Assembly: GCF_964275005.1 (NCBI RefSeq)
Contig: NC_092685.1
Span: forward strand, 12,943,571-13,007,570
Reading direction: 5' to 3'
Length of the DNA: 64,000 nucleotides
Source: Diadema setosum
Taxonomy: Eukaryota > Echinodermata > Echinoidea > Diadematoida > Diadematidae
In this document: one piece after another, positions 1 through 10,736 of the stretch
How positions within the stretch are numbered: the stretch's first letter is position 1
Layout of the letters: each line of letters begins with the position of its first letter
Notes under the pieces: generated by a model
Database searches by the model: none
What the model was told of the DNA's origin: nothing
What the model saw: only the letters and a program-made list of their open reading frames with translations
Made by a program: the position numbers and the translations under genes

Positions 1-1015
1 GAAAAGAAAACCCAAAACAAACAAGCAAACCATTACCACCTCCACCACTAACAAAAGTTTTGTATGAAACTGTACGAGGCGTCTACTTCACATTTTATCG
101 TGATGACAGAAGAGGGACTGCCAATAGATTATAAGCGTTGTATAACGCCTCTTCTAGTATATTAATGAAAATAATCCTCTTCTCTTCTTCTCTGGTCTTT
201 ATTGGAGCTTGATCTTTGTCAATCTAATGCCCCCACACACGCGCGCGCGCACACACACACCCACCCACACACACACACACACTCACTCACATACACACAC
301 ACCACACACACCACCTCAAAGAAAAAATAACCATTAATGAAATGACATCAATCGTAAACACGTAATTGGTTTACCTGACAAAATAAAATGCGTATGTCAT
401 AATACAAAAAAAAAAACAAGCATGAAAGAACAGATGCAAATAAGTGCCCATTATTGTTTAAAGTGTGTCATTACTTGTTTTCAGATTTTGATGGTGCTTT
501 TTCAAAGGCGAAGGCTAAGGCGCACAAACAGAACAATCTTTTTGACATCGATGAATTTCATCAATGTTGTGATGACGTCACGAATGTTGATGGATCACTA
601 TGCATGCCATTGAGTAGGTGGCATTAATGAACCACACCCTGTGCCCATTGGCAATTAATTGCTCCTTTCGGAGCGTTCTTCTCGTACGAATAATTCTGTA
701 CTGAGTTTCATGGAAAAGTGTAAAGTGCTCAAAAAATGTTTAATCATCAATCCAATCCTTTTTTTAAAGTGTCGTTACTATACAACAATATGCAAATACT
801 GATTGCTGTCTAATTTCCAATTATTTTGCTACCCTCTACTCTCTTTGCGTTTTTTTTGTTTTTTTTTTTTTAGACTCTGCGTAATCACGTATTAAGAGCA
901 TGATATCCGAACTTTGACTTCCCATCTGAATGATAGATAGATAGATATTAAGGAACAAAGGTAAAGACTAACGTTCCTCCAAGCTGCTCATTAGGACTGT
1001 GGAATAAAGCTCACG
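1..1015. other. Non-coding stretch with microsatellites
   Basis: No supportable gene. It contains an impure CA/GC microsatellite at about 233-316, a short GATA tract at 932-947 and several poly-A/T runs. Short open frames here have no coding-like composition. Confidence 0.6.
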
Positions 1016-1333
1016 TCACTGAGAGTCTGACCTTTGCTCTTGACGAAGAGCTTCTGCGGTAATACCCATTTTCACGCTCGTTGTCATAGTGTTATCATAG
1101 TACCATCTACTACCATCTCCCTCGGCAAACACCGTGTTTGCTGAGTCCATAGTTTCATGAATCTCTGCGCGTATATATCGCGCAAAATCATGATCATTCA
1201 ACACTGTAAGTGCAAGTCGCCTATTGATAATCTTTTTCAGGATGTACCCGAGCCTTTCTTTTTTTAGGGTCGTATCTTGATGTGTATCTTTTTGACATGT
1301 ATAAATATGAGCTTGATATAGCTGAGTATGACG
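1016..1333 (-). CDS. Possible terminal exon of an unknown gene
   Basis: I do not recognise this product. On the minus strand a frame stays open from an upstream stop near 1334 to a TGA at 1016. It reads as mixed, charged, non-repetitive protein (for example FARYIRAEIHETMDSANTVF), unlike the low-complexity frames nearby. It has no ATG in a sensible place, so if real it would be a 3' exon. An AG acceptor exists at about 1206 on the minus strand (ACTTACAG), giving an exon of roughly 190 nt. No partner exon was found upstream (higher coordinates), which is filled by palindromes. It could be a fossil exon or chance. Confidence 0.22.
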   Translation of the reverse strand, partial: RHTQLYQAHIYTCQKDTHQDTTLKKERLGYILKKIINRRLALTVLNDHDFARYIRAEIHETMDSANTVFAEGDGSRWYYDNTMTTSVKMGITAEALRQEQRSDSQ

Positions 1334-1470
1334 TTACTCATCTATTTCTGAAGCAAAGTGCATTTCATACTGTTTCGATCTTCCACCGATAACATTCCCA
1401 ATATAACTGTCGGCTTATTCCAGGCTGATGAATTATACTGAAGGAGCATGTGTATATACTAATATTTCAG

Positions 1471-1478
1471 TATTTTGG

Positions 1479-1528
<50 letters not shown>

Positions 1529-1536
1529 CCAAAATA
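1471..1536. repeat. Perfect 66-bp palindrome with (AT)23 core
   Basis: The sequence TATTTTGGAA, 23 AT dinucleotides, then TTCCAAAATA equals its own reverse complement over 66 bp. It touches the larger palindrome that begins at 1536. Confidence 0.92.
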
Positions 1537-1647
1537 ATGTTTACAAAGAGAGACAGAGAGGTATAATACAAGAGCAAGAACAAGAACAAGAACAAAAAGG
1601 TTCGCTGCTATACCTTCATGAATAAAATTACATATTATATATATATA

Positions 1648-1703
<56 letters not shown>

Positions 1704-1798
1704 AATATGTAATTTTATTCATGAAGGTATACCAGCAAACCTTCTTGTTCTTGTTCTTGTTCTTGTAATATACCTCTCTGTCTCTCTTTGTAAACATT
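1536..1798. repeat. 263-bp AT-cored inverted repeat
   Basis: Arms of about 107 bp (1536-1642 and 1692-1798) are reverse complements with about five mismatches. The centre is a TA tract at about 1632-1695. Each arm carries a (CAAGAA)n tract and the segment AATAAAATTACATATTA. This is the structure of a palindromic AT-rich repeat able to form a cruciform. There are no obvious target-site duplications. Confidence 0.92.
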
Positions 1799-3190
1799 TC
1801 CTTACGGTTTACTTGCAATTGGCAAATAGAAACATGATAAAACAATAGAACGTGTAATAAAGAAGAAAAGAGTTTCAAAAAGGTAGATAGAAACAGGCAG
1901 GCAGACAGACAGACAGACAAACAGACGGAAGAGTTCAGAGGATAGTATAATTTTTGAAAGTCATCAACAAATCCATCGCAGTGCACCTGGTAGATGGCTT
2001 CTGTGCCCCGCAACCTGGAACACCAGCTTCTAAAAGCAAACAAAACAAAACAAAAAACAAACAAAAACAAAAAAGGAAGGAGAAGATCGAAGTAACCAAT
2101 GCTCTGACAGCATCACTATTACTTATTCCAAAATCTGCTACTACAAATAACGGACTCCTCATAGATGAGTTTCATACTTACAATATGTATGCATAAGAAT
2201 GAATATATATCATGCACGCATACATACGTACTTACACCCCTACATACATACATACACACCTGCATACATACAAATGTACTTGCATCATACATACATAATA
2301 TATACATACGTACAGACATACATTCATAAAAGCTGAAGGGGGCTTTACGGCTACTATAGGCTACTCCTCATTAAGAAGTAGGCCTACAATGTTAAGAAAA
2401 AAATACAATATTTTGATGCCTTTGCAAAGCAATTGGTAATTCATCGGCCGTTTCTGCTCCTTCAAAAAATGCTGAAAAATCTAACTCTTACTTCAGTTTC
2501 ATAAATATGTCGACATGCCATGCAAGTATTGTAACACATGTCCCATCATGTCAAAGTATGTTGTATCTTTTCACATCGGGAGCTCTGCATGTCATATAAA
2601 GACTTTTTACACCCCTATAAAGATACAAACTTTGGAACATCTCGATACGTCTACGTGGGTGTTTGTTTACCTTGGAACGCACTTTAGGTGATCGTATTGA
2701 TTGAGAACGATTACAAAAAGACAACGACAAAAGAGATATAGCTCACTCAAATCTGGTGTGACCTATCGCTTATTCACTTTTTGTGTTTGCTCTGTTGACG
2801 CCCCTCCCCTTTAGGTCGTTCTGATTAAAATATGACCCGCACGGTGCAGCATTTGGACTTACACAGGCGAACTATTGCACCAAATTTCTCTCAATATAGT
2901 GTACTCGAACAATGATGATATTTCTGGCAGTGACGGGATCTTGAGAACGGGGATATGAGGTAGTCCTAGATTTTCAATTTGTCAGTCATTCTTATAATAG
3001 ATAAGTGATAGACCGTAGCTGTACTAAAAATATGTCTTACAAGGTAAAACCGCGGATGGTCGCTGAACGATGAATTACCTGCATCCTTCGGTCGTAGTCT
3101 AGTCCTGTCACCAACAACTTCATAATTTGATGAAATAAGTTTGAATTACGTGATGCACGATTCGAGAGAGTATAAGCAACCATTGCAATC
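1799..3190. other. Non-coding stretch, CAGA and ATAC microsatellites
   Basis: Contains a CAGA/CAGG tract at about 1893-1926, CAAAA-rich sequence at 2037-2075 and a degenerate ATAC tract at 2214-2330. From 2340 to 3190 I see nothing recognisable. Confidence 0.55.
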
Positions 3191-3199
3191 ACCAACACA

Positions 3200-3640
3200 A
3201 TAGCAGCTAAAGTATAAGCTATACTGAATTATTTGATTTTTCCCAGCAGAATTTCACTATTACATGACCTTGTTTTTCCCTATATCAGTTGCATTTGACG
3301 ATAGTGTGTTTGTAATGTTTTTCTTTTGTGTCTAAAAATTAGTTTATATATTTTTCTCTCTATCTGTTATGTTTGTAACTGTACGTATAATGTTTTGTAT
3401 TTATAATCTGTGTGGATCCCTCTAAAAACCTGGAAATAAACCTTTGGCTGCCCATGACGAGGGTGTTCCTTCTTATATGAGCGTGAAATAAAAATTGACT
3501 TGACTAGACTTGACTAGACTTGACGAGACTTGACTTGACTAGAGTTGACTGTAGACTTGACTTGAATTGAATCGAATTTGAATTGCATTAAATTGAATTG
3601 AATTGAACTGAATTAAACTGAACTGAATTTAAGACACTGT
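3200..3640 (+). mobile_element. Probable 3' end of a LINE (CR1-like) with pentamer tail
   Basis: A 3'-UTR-like sequence containing GTGTGGATCCCTCTAAAAAC and a terminal GTGAAATAAA-like motif runs straight into a degenerate TTGAC/TTGAA tandem tract (about 3494-3625). 5'-truncated non-LTR retrotransposons of the CR1/L2 kind end this way, in a short 3' microsatellite instead of poly-A. No reverse-transcriptase frame remains. Family assignment is inference from layout only. Confidence 0.4.
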
Positions 3641-4913
3641 TTAAAATTGCAGTGGCTTAATAATATAGACTAATGTTTAGCTTTGTTGACGTGAAACATC
3701 GTAAGAAATGAGAAACACGTCGTCACTATCAAAATGATAATGATGACGGACACAACCGGGATAAGACGGTGAGGTTTCAATAAACTTCACTTCTGAGGGT
3801 TTTTCACTTACATACCCGTATACTAGCAGTTGCCTAGAAAATAGATAAATAAATAAACAAATATATAAATACTTTTTTTTGTGTGTGAATCCGTGATTTG
3901 ATTTTGGCTACTATCGCTTGAAACAATGAGGCTTTGACTGTCTCGCCTTCTGCGTTTATCTGGATTATCTTTATCTTAAAGAAGGTTGTGTATCAAATGC
4001 ATCTAGCCTATGTACCCTGTATCATTTGATAGTTTAGCACTCGATAACTTGGATAATCTATACATCATATCATTGTTGTTAATATCTATTCTGAAATAAA
4101 TGCAGAAAAATATCTGTAGACAAAGTAAACAAATATAAACATCACGCGATTCTATGATGCAGAATTTGTTGGAAAGGAAAATAATAATGACGAATGCGTC
4201 AACTCAGCAACAATTAATGCAGAAACGAAAAAAAAAACACAACACTATACAACAGCAACAGCAACAGATAAATACCATTACACAAGCTCAAACACATACA
4301 TACATCAGCATGATTTCCAGCTATTTCATTGCAACTTCCAATACACTCATATTAAGAAAAGAAAAGACTTGAACGTATAAAGGATGTATTTTAGAATAAT
4401 TATTGAAAAGGATTTCTCTTCTTTAGCTTAAACTGATGAGCAATAACTTCGCTTCAGTATTTCATACTGGTCGTTGAGTCAATGAAACGCGTGAAGTTTA
4501 ATCAATCTCAGCACGATTTCCGAGCCTGTTACCGCAACTGATTCGTCAACCATCCCATGTTTACCCGGTGCAGCCGGCCATTCGTGCAAAACGGCACGTA
4601 TACTGTTTTCGTCCAAATTGTAAACACGCCCGAAAAGTAAAGTGGACCAGGGTACTCATCACGTGAGCCAGACCACGTGGATATTAGGAGAACACTCAAA
4701 AGAAAACGTCGTTTCTATATCTCATCGAAAAGTATTGGATGTGTCTAATATTAAATAATCTTTTTTCTTCGTAACATAACTATCATTGACAATGTTTGGG
4801 CTTGAACTTATTATGGATTGTAAAACTAAAAATATACACATCTTTTCATTCATATAATGCAATATTCATGCATATATATAACACGTTGAGAATTTACGTA
4901 TTGACTCCACGAA
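3641..4913. other. Non-coding stretch
   Basis: No gene or clear repeat structure. There is a short CAACAG-rich stretch at about 4240-4270 and scattered poly-A. Nothing else seen. Confidence 0.55.
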
Positions 4914-5093
4914 GAAACGAAGAAATAAATTGGTAATGCATTTTTTAACCAATAAAAATGAGTTTATTCGACTCAAATTATTATATTTGACTGTCAAGAC
5001 TTCTGAAGAAGGCGGAGGCCGCTGAAAATTTGAGTCGAATAAACTTATTCTTTATTGGCTAAAAAATGCATTACCAATTTATTTCTTCGTTTC
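4914..5093. repeat. 180-bp inverted repeat with hammerhead-like core in the loop
   Basis: The arms 4914-4979 and 5027-5093 are about 94 percent complementary (three or four changes and one indel). The 47-bp spacer contains CTGAAGA (5003-5009), a four-base-pair GCGG/CCGC stem, and GAAA (5024-5027). That is the order of the conserved hammerhead ribozyme core, and the arms would form stem III of a type III molecule. The stem I region (4981-5002) pairs poorly, so a functional ribozyme is doubtful. Penelope-like elements and retrozymes are known to carry hammerheads, so this may be a remnant of one. Confidence 0.6.
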
Positions 5094-5636
5094 TATATAA
5101 ATATATACATATATATATATATATATATATGTATTTGGTATATATCATATATATATGAACACATGTCGTGTATAAATTATGTGTGTTGTATTGTCTTTGT
5201 GTGTGTCTTATATGTCGAAAGAGAGAGAAAGAGACGAGAAAAAGAAATACAAATAGAAAGAGAGAAGAATCAGAGAGAAAATAAAAAGAAACGTTCATGG
5301 TTATTGCATACCAGTAAGTCTGTGGTAAGCAAGAGCTATATGCGATACGTATTATGCTGGTACGTAATGGGTCTATGAGAAGATGTATTGTGTTCCTGTA
5401 CATATCACCTGCAAACATGGTACACTGTACAGTATAGGCCTTCATCGATCTAAGGTCATACCAGAGGCAATCGACACCCGCTACTTCCGATGATAAAAAG
5501 TCGGTCTATGGAGTCTCTTGATATATATTTAACGAGATAATAATATTATGAAGGCTTTATCGTTGTTCTTGTTGTTGTTTTTTATGACAGTAGGTATAAT
5601 TTCATCATTCTTTTTCTTGATAATCGGTTAGGTCTC

Positions 5637-5686
<50 letters not shown>

Positions 5687-5863
5687 TTTTTGGGTAGATA
5701 ATGCTTTCATCATAGATCATCGTCATCATTGTAATCATTATGACTGTTATTATTATCGTATTTAACACTATTATTGCTTGGCATCATCATCATCATCACC
5801 ATAATCATTATCATTATCATCATAACTAGTATTACTATCGTCGCATGATATTGTCGTATGTCA
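5094..5863. other. Microsatellite-rich non-coding stretch
   Basis: AT tracts at about 5096-5157 and 5640-5683, a GA-rich purine tract at 5216-5290, and an ATC/ATT degenerate tract at about 5780-5825. No gene seen. Confidence 0.6.
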
Positions 5864-6335
5864 TAGGCGTGGCCGAGCGGTTAAAGGGATGGTACAGTAT
5901 TGGTGGAGGCGAGGATTGGGCTTGTAACTTTCTGCGAGATACCAAGAAACCCCTTATGAAATAGTACAGAGCATACCAATCTAAGACAAATTCCAAGTTT
6001 ATTTGATGGAAATCGGTTTTGGAATGGCTGAAACATCCAAAAACAAAGTAAAATAAAGTGATCATAATAAAACTAAAAGTTGGGTCCCACCTTTTATTAG
6101 GATTACTCTGTTTTGGGTATCTCAGCCATTTCAAAACCAATTTTCATCAAATAAATGCTGAATTCCTCTTGGAATTACATGATCTTTCACAATTTATCTC
6201 ATAGGAAGTTTCTCATTATCTTGCCCCAAAATGCTAGAAACCTGAAGTTAGGTCTCAACCAAAACTAAACAATCCCTCTAAGACCGCTGGCAATACTATA
6301 CTTGCATGAGGTTATAGTCTCAGTCAAGCAGCAGT
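5864..6335 (+). pseudogene. tRNA-like (Leu/Ser class) or SINE head split by a MITE
   Basis: Bases 5870-5881 (TGGCCGAGCGGT) are a perfect pol III A box of the tRNA-Leu/Ser type. If the 5882-6280 foldback element is removed, the sequence continues AAGACCGCTGG and meets a weak B-box-like GGTTATAGTCT at 6310-6320, at normal internal-promoter spacing. No acceptor-stem pairing is evident, so this is a tRNA pseudogene or the head of a tRNA-derived SINE. Confidence 0.45.
5882..6280. mobile_element. Foldback MITE, family A copy 1 (TIR AAGGGATGGT)
   Basis: The element is flanked by TA on both sides and begins AAAGGGATGGTACAG. It ends in the approximate inverse, and the whole 400 bp is a long imperfect palindrome: AATCGGTTTTGGAATGGCTG in the left arm is mirrored by CAGCCATTTCAAAACCAATT in the right. 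Two more copies lie at 39042-39452 and 44831-45219. A TA target suggests the Tc1/mariner superfamily; no transposase is encoded. Confidence 0.85.
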
Positions 6336-6417
6336 GCCCTTTATTTGTCGACGCACTTCATTCTCGTTACCAAGTATTTTCGATGATTTGAGACTACACA
6401 ACCCATGCGTGACGTCA

Positions 6418-7922
6418 TAACTCTAAAAATGAAATGGTAAATCAACATTTCATGTTGATAACTGTTGTCACTCCTCCAGCTCAAATTGTCGGTTTTACCA
6501 TTTCATTGTTTTCAGTCCCCCCCCCCCAAAAAAAAAGGAAATGGTAAATACAATATTTTAAGTGTTAAACTGAACATTTACCAAAGGCAGTGGCGTATCT
6601 AGGGGGGGGGGGGGGCAAGGGGGCACGTGCCCCGGGCGCCACTCCTTGGGGGCGCAAAAAAAAAAAAAAACGAAAAAGAAAACGAAGAAGAGGAAGATAA
6701 AAAAGAAAAAAAAAGAAACGAAGCAGAAGAAGAAATAAGAAAAGAAGAAGAAGAAGGGGAAAAAAAAACTCGCCCGGTAGGGGGGAGGGAGAATGGTGGG
6801 GGGGGGGCAGAAAACCAAATCAAACAAGATAAAAACAAAACATGATGATGACGCAGACAAAATGACAATGTTTATTGTGTTTACACAAAAATTCCATGTT
6901 CTGTGAGCTGAAATACAAAAATTTTCGGCTCGCTCGCTGCGCTCGCTCGCCAAAATTTATATAAAAAAGAAGGTAAGAACAAAACGTGATGATGACAAAA
7001 TGACAGTGTCTATTGTGTTCACACATGTCATTTTACATTTAGCAGCCACAATGCTTCACGGAGCAGCGGCTGCAATTTCTGTCGTTCTGAAGCGAGCGCC
7101 AACTGGATCAAAAGAAGTCCCCAATGGTTTCGAACATACGGGAGGGGGGGGGGGGGGGGGTTGCGCAAAAAAACCCGAATCAAACAAGATAATAACAAAA
7201 CGTAATGATGACGCGGAAATATACAAATTTCGGCTCACTCGCTCGTACTAATTTAGAGTATTTTTTTCAAGTCCTCAGTTTGTTGGTATAAATCGTTATC
7301 TATAAGGTCGTCACTATAATTGTGAGATTTAATAAGCAAAAAAATGACAGGAATTCCATGTTTTGTAAGCTGAAATACAAAAATTTTCGGCTCGCTCGCT
7401 GCGCTCGCCAAAATCTATATAAAAAAAAGATAAGAACAATACGTGATGATGACGAGGACATACACAAATTTCAGCTCACTCGCGCGCATTAATTTCGAGT
7501 ATTTTTTAAAGTCCTCAGTTTTTTGGTATAAATCGTTATCTATATAAGGCCGTCACTATATCTTGATTAAAATTGTAAGATTTGGTAAGCAAAAAATGAC
7601 AAGAATTTCATGTTTTGTAAGCTGAAATACAAAAATTTTCGGCTCGCTCGCTTCGCTCGCTCGCCAAAATCTATCAAAATTCATTACATTTAAATCACCC
7701 TCAAAAAAGATCCCTTTTAAGTGCTTGAAAAAGCATCATGCGGACTTGGTTTAAAGTCCCTACCGGGATGGGGTTGGGGTTGAACATTCTTTCAGAAATT
7801 ATAGGGGCGCAATTTTCGTGCTTGCTCCGGGCGCCGTTTTCCCTAGATACGCCACTGACCAAAGGTTCGAGCAGTGACAACATTTAAAATGTTGGATTTA
7901 CCATTTCATTTTTTAGAGTGTA
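6418..7922. mobile_element. Foldback MITE interrupted by an hAT-like element
   Basis: The left end ACTCTAAAAATGAAATGG (after TA at 6418) is mirrored by the right end CCATTTCATTTTTTAGAGTG (before TA at 7921). Only about 230 bp belong to this element; the rest is the hAT-like insertion at 6588-7857. A second GAAATGGTAAAT copy at about 6538 shows that the host element was itself internally palindromic. Confidence 0.75.
6588..7857. mobile_element. Non-autonomous hAT-like element with 8-bp TSD
   Basis: The termini are CAGTGGCGTATCTAGGG and its inverse CCCTAGATACGCCACTG. They are flanked by an exact 8-bp direct duplication ACCAAAGG (6580-6587 and 7858-7865). An 8-bp TSD with a CA...TG end is the hAT signature. 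No transposase frame is present. The interior has poly-G runs (6602-6615, 7142-7160), a GAA-rich tract, and repeated units built around a GCTCGCTCGC motif (6927, 7389, 7641), each followed by a similar ATAAAAAAAG / GATGATGAC block. Confidence 0.85.
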
Positions 7923-8079
7923 AGAAATGAGGCTTCTTGCGGACTGTTCAACACGGCATTTTACAGATAGCTGCTGGGATCGGCTTTTGAAAAGTGAATA
8001 CGAGGTAGCGAGACTTTTTTTTTTTTGCCATATCATGTATACCTTCGACACAGAATAGAATCGCCATTACTACCCATTT

Positions 8080-8505
8080 TCAAAGGGATGGCTTTGGTTG
8101 AAATGAAGATACAGGTTTTATTTTTATTTTTTTATTTTTTTTTTTTTTGGGGGGGATATAATCAGAAACTGTTATATGAAATATTGGATGAGCAATAAGG
8201 AAGATATGACATTCTGAAATTTCACAGTTTTTTTTCGGAAAACATTTCTTGACCTGTTAAGTTCTTATGAATATTCAAATGAGCGAGTTGATGACGTCAT
8301 GTTCTCACAATTTTTCAAGTATGTTATAGATGAAATCATAGTTTTATATTTATACTGCAGAAATATGAGATTTGGTCATTTCTATATAATAGTGAGAGCA
8401 TGACATCATCAACTTGCTAATTTGAATATTTATGACGACTGACCAAGAAGTGTTTTTCGCAAAATTTCGAAACTTCAGAATGTCATTACTTTCTTATTTC
8501 TTAAC
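8080..8505. mobile_element. Degenerate foldback element, family B relative
   Basis: A left segment with AATAAGGAAGATATGACATT (from about 8195), a CAAATGAGCGAG block and a TGATGACGTCAT motif is mirrored by a right segment ending AATGTCATTACTTTCTTATT (about 8477-8497). The same interior words occur in the intact element at 27800-28417. The ends are not clear here. Confidence 0.6.
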
Positions 8506-9577
8506 ATAATATGCTGGGTTTGCGGTTCACCTTGCTCCATACTCTTCTCTGGTTAACAGTCCTTTTTATACTACCACACTCTCTAGTAAAAAATACCCTC
8601 GTTCACTCTCCTTTCTCGCTTCTTCCTCTCCTATCATCTCATATCTCCTTTCATTCCAGCAGTCCTTTTCAGGATTCACACAGTCATGGTGAAACGCAAA
8701 CCCAGCATATGTTATGTACACCACAATGCAAAATTCTTTCAAAGATCTTCCTTTTTTTCTTATCCAACTTTGATCATTTTTGCACTGTTCTGCTAAGAAC
8801 CTTTTTCTCTGTCTTATGAAATGGATAAAATATTGGAGTGTGTTCTTCTTTTAACTATTCAACGAAAGTCGGTGGAACTCCAGCCCTTCTACACCTGAAT
8901 AGTGCCTAGTCCGGTTAATCCCATGCATCCATGCATTTACTGACATTTCTCAACAACCACAAGTGCTCCGAAAACGTAATGTCTATAGAAGTATAGGGAA
9001 TGTCATAAAATTTACGGATATTGTACGATGACAGAAGTAATTAAACATGATGGTTAACACACAGGGGAACAATCTGACAGTCATCGGCCCTGATTCCTGG
9101 ATATCAAGCTCCCCTCCTTCCTGGAAGTGAAATACTGTAGTAGAAAATGAAGAGAAAACCCATGAAGTGTCTGGATTCACTGTGCCCACTCACAAGTCCG
9201 GGAACTTGGAAGGGAACTTAAAAAAAAAAACCACACAACAACAACAAAACAGGTGATTATTGACAACACAGTTGACCTCAGGTTGTTTCGTACCACGTCC
9301 GCATTGAGACCAGGTTTATAGATGACCACATTTTCGAGAACTAGGACAAGTATGAACAAAAGTTGTCCACTTTGAAATCTTCAATACTGAAGCTTTTGTA
9401 AAATAATAAGAATAAGAAGCAAAACTCTATAGTCGACTGCCTGCTGACCAGTACAATTCAGATATCTGTGGTCTGTGCGATGGTGTCTAAGATCTTCTCT
9501 CTTTTGTTTCATTTTTCTTTTCGATATTTCAGATTTCCGGGTTCGACATGCTCCCGCACTGACCAACATACTCAAAC
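8506..9577. other. Non-coding stretch
   Basis: No gene or structured repeat that I can support. A T/C-rich segment at 8510-8820 is open in one frame, but its predicted protein is leucine/serine/phenylalanine-rich and looks like a composition effect. Confidence 0.5.
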
Positions 9578-9609
9578 CAGGGAGGTGGAAGAAAGAATCC
9601 ACCTCCCTG
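9578..9609. repeat. Perfect 12-bp-arm hairpin, GGGAGGTGG type
   Basis: CAGGGAGGTGGA (9578-9589) is the exact inverse of TCCACCTCCCTG (9598-9609), with an 8-nt loop. A near-identical hairpin lies at 29611-29639. Confidence 0.8.
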
Positions 9610-10110
9610 CTCAAACCTAACTACTAAACATTATACCCAAACCATTCTCAGATCAAACCGTATTTGTTCGGCCAGTTATGCGGGCTCCTGAAATGATTTA
9701 CGCCGACTGTGCTGGCGCCGATGTGGTAAATGATTGGAGCTTGATGTCCGTGTTGACGTAGATAACGTTACAGTAACCTCATACTGACAATCTATAACAT
9801 GTGTGTTGTCACAAAGAACAAGGTAGTACCGTATCTATGTATACAATATATGGCGGTATCCGGGCCAAAGTATGTCAATAACTTTAAAGGTATGATCATA
9901 TTACAGTTGTCAAGTTTGTTATCTCAGGCCTGGAAAATATGTGGTAAGCTGGCATTATATTCCCCCCCCCCCAAAAAAAAAAGAAGGACGCAATAATACT
10001 TTAACGAATTGGTACATGATTATGTATACATGTATGTATATATGTTAGTATGTATGTATGTATGTATGTAACAAACGCAAACAGAAGGAAACTGACCAGA
10101 AATAAATATA
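9610..10110. other. Non-coding stretch with TATG tract
   Basis: Contains poly-C/A at 9961-9984 and a TATG/TGTA microsatellite at about 10020-10070. No gene seen. Confidence 0.55.
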
Positions 10111-10183
10111 AGTGGAAAAATGAGCAAATGAAAAATGGGATTCATTCGATGAAATCACATTTTTCTTTGTTCATTTTCCCACT
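10111..10183. repeat. 73-bp inverted repeat
   Basis: AGTGGAAAAATGAGCAAATG at the left is mirrored, with a few mismatches, by the segment ending TTCATTTTCCCACT at 10183. Arms are about 27 bp and the spacer about 20 bp. No further copy recognised. Confidence 0.7.
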
Positions 10184-10673
10184 AATGAATTGTGTATAAT
10201 GTATGTATAAGTATACGTCTTTACGGTTTATTCCCCGCAGTGTTCACCGTCTTTCTTTTCCACAAGTCAGCTTTCGACATATCAAACTTCATGCACATTT
10301 ATTATGGAAAAAATATAACATAGATAGGATTACGCAACAATTATTATATAAACAATACGCCAGATGAAAGAAGAGACGTCATTGTTGTGCACAGGTAAAA
10401 CTCAACAGTAGACACACAAGACTCTCCATTCATCCATGGGAAGACACATGATTTGAGATTTAAAAGTGTCTTGTGGGCAACATCTTTTTTTTTTAACCCG
10501 ACTACATGCAATAAGGACATCAATTTCCGTCAAAATAGACAAAAGGCAACCCGCCAAGCAAATTAATGAATAGAGAAGCAAGTAGACAGAAACAAATGAA
10601 CAACGACAGAAGAGCTGTTCCCTTTCGAGTGGATTGGTTTGGCAGTTTCTTGACATGATAAAACTGCTGTTAT

Positions 10674-10736
<63 letters not shown>

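Noticed and set aside
5864-6335. Functional tRNA gene
   Set aside because: It is interrupted by 400 bp of MITE within the A box, the B box is weak and there is no acceptor-stem pairing.
6558-6953. Ser/Phe-rich minus-strand frames around 6.6-6.9 kb
   Set aside because: Antisense of a GAA/poly-A tract inside the hAT-like element.
8511-8819. 102-codon Leu/Ser/Phe-rich plus-strand frame as a membrane protein
   Set aside because: Composition follows the local T/C-rich DNA. No homologue recognised, no splice or promoter context.
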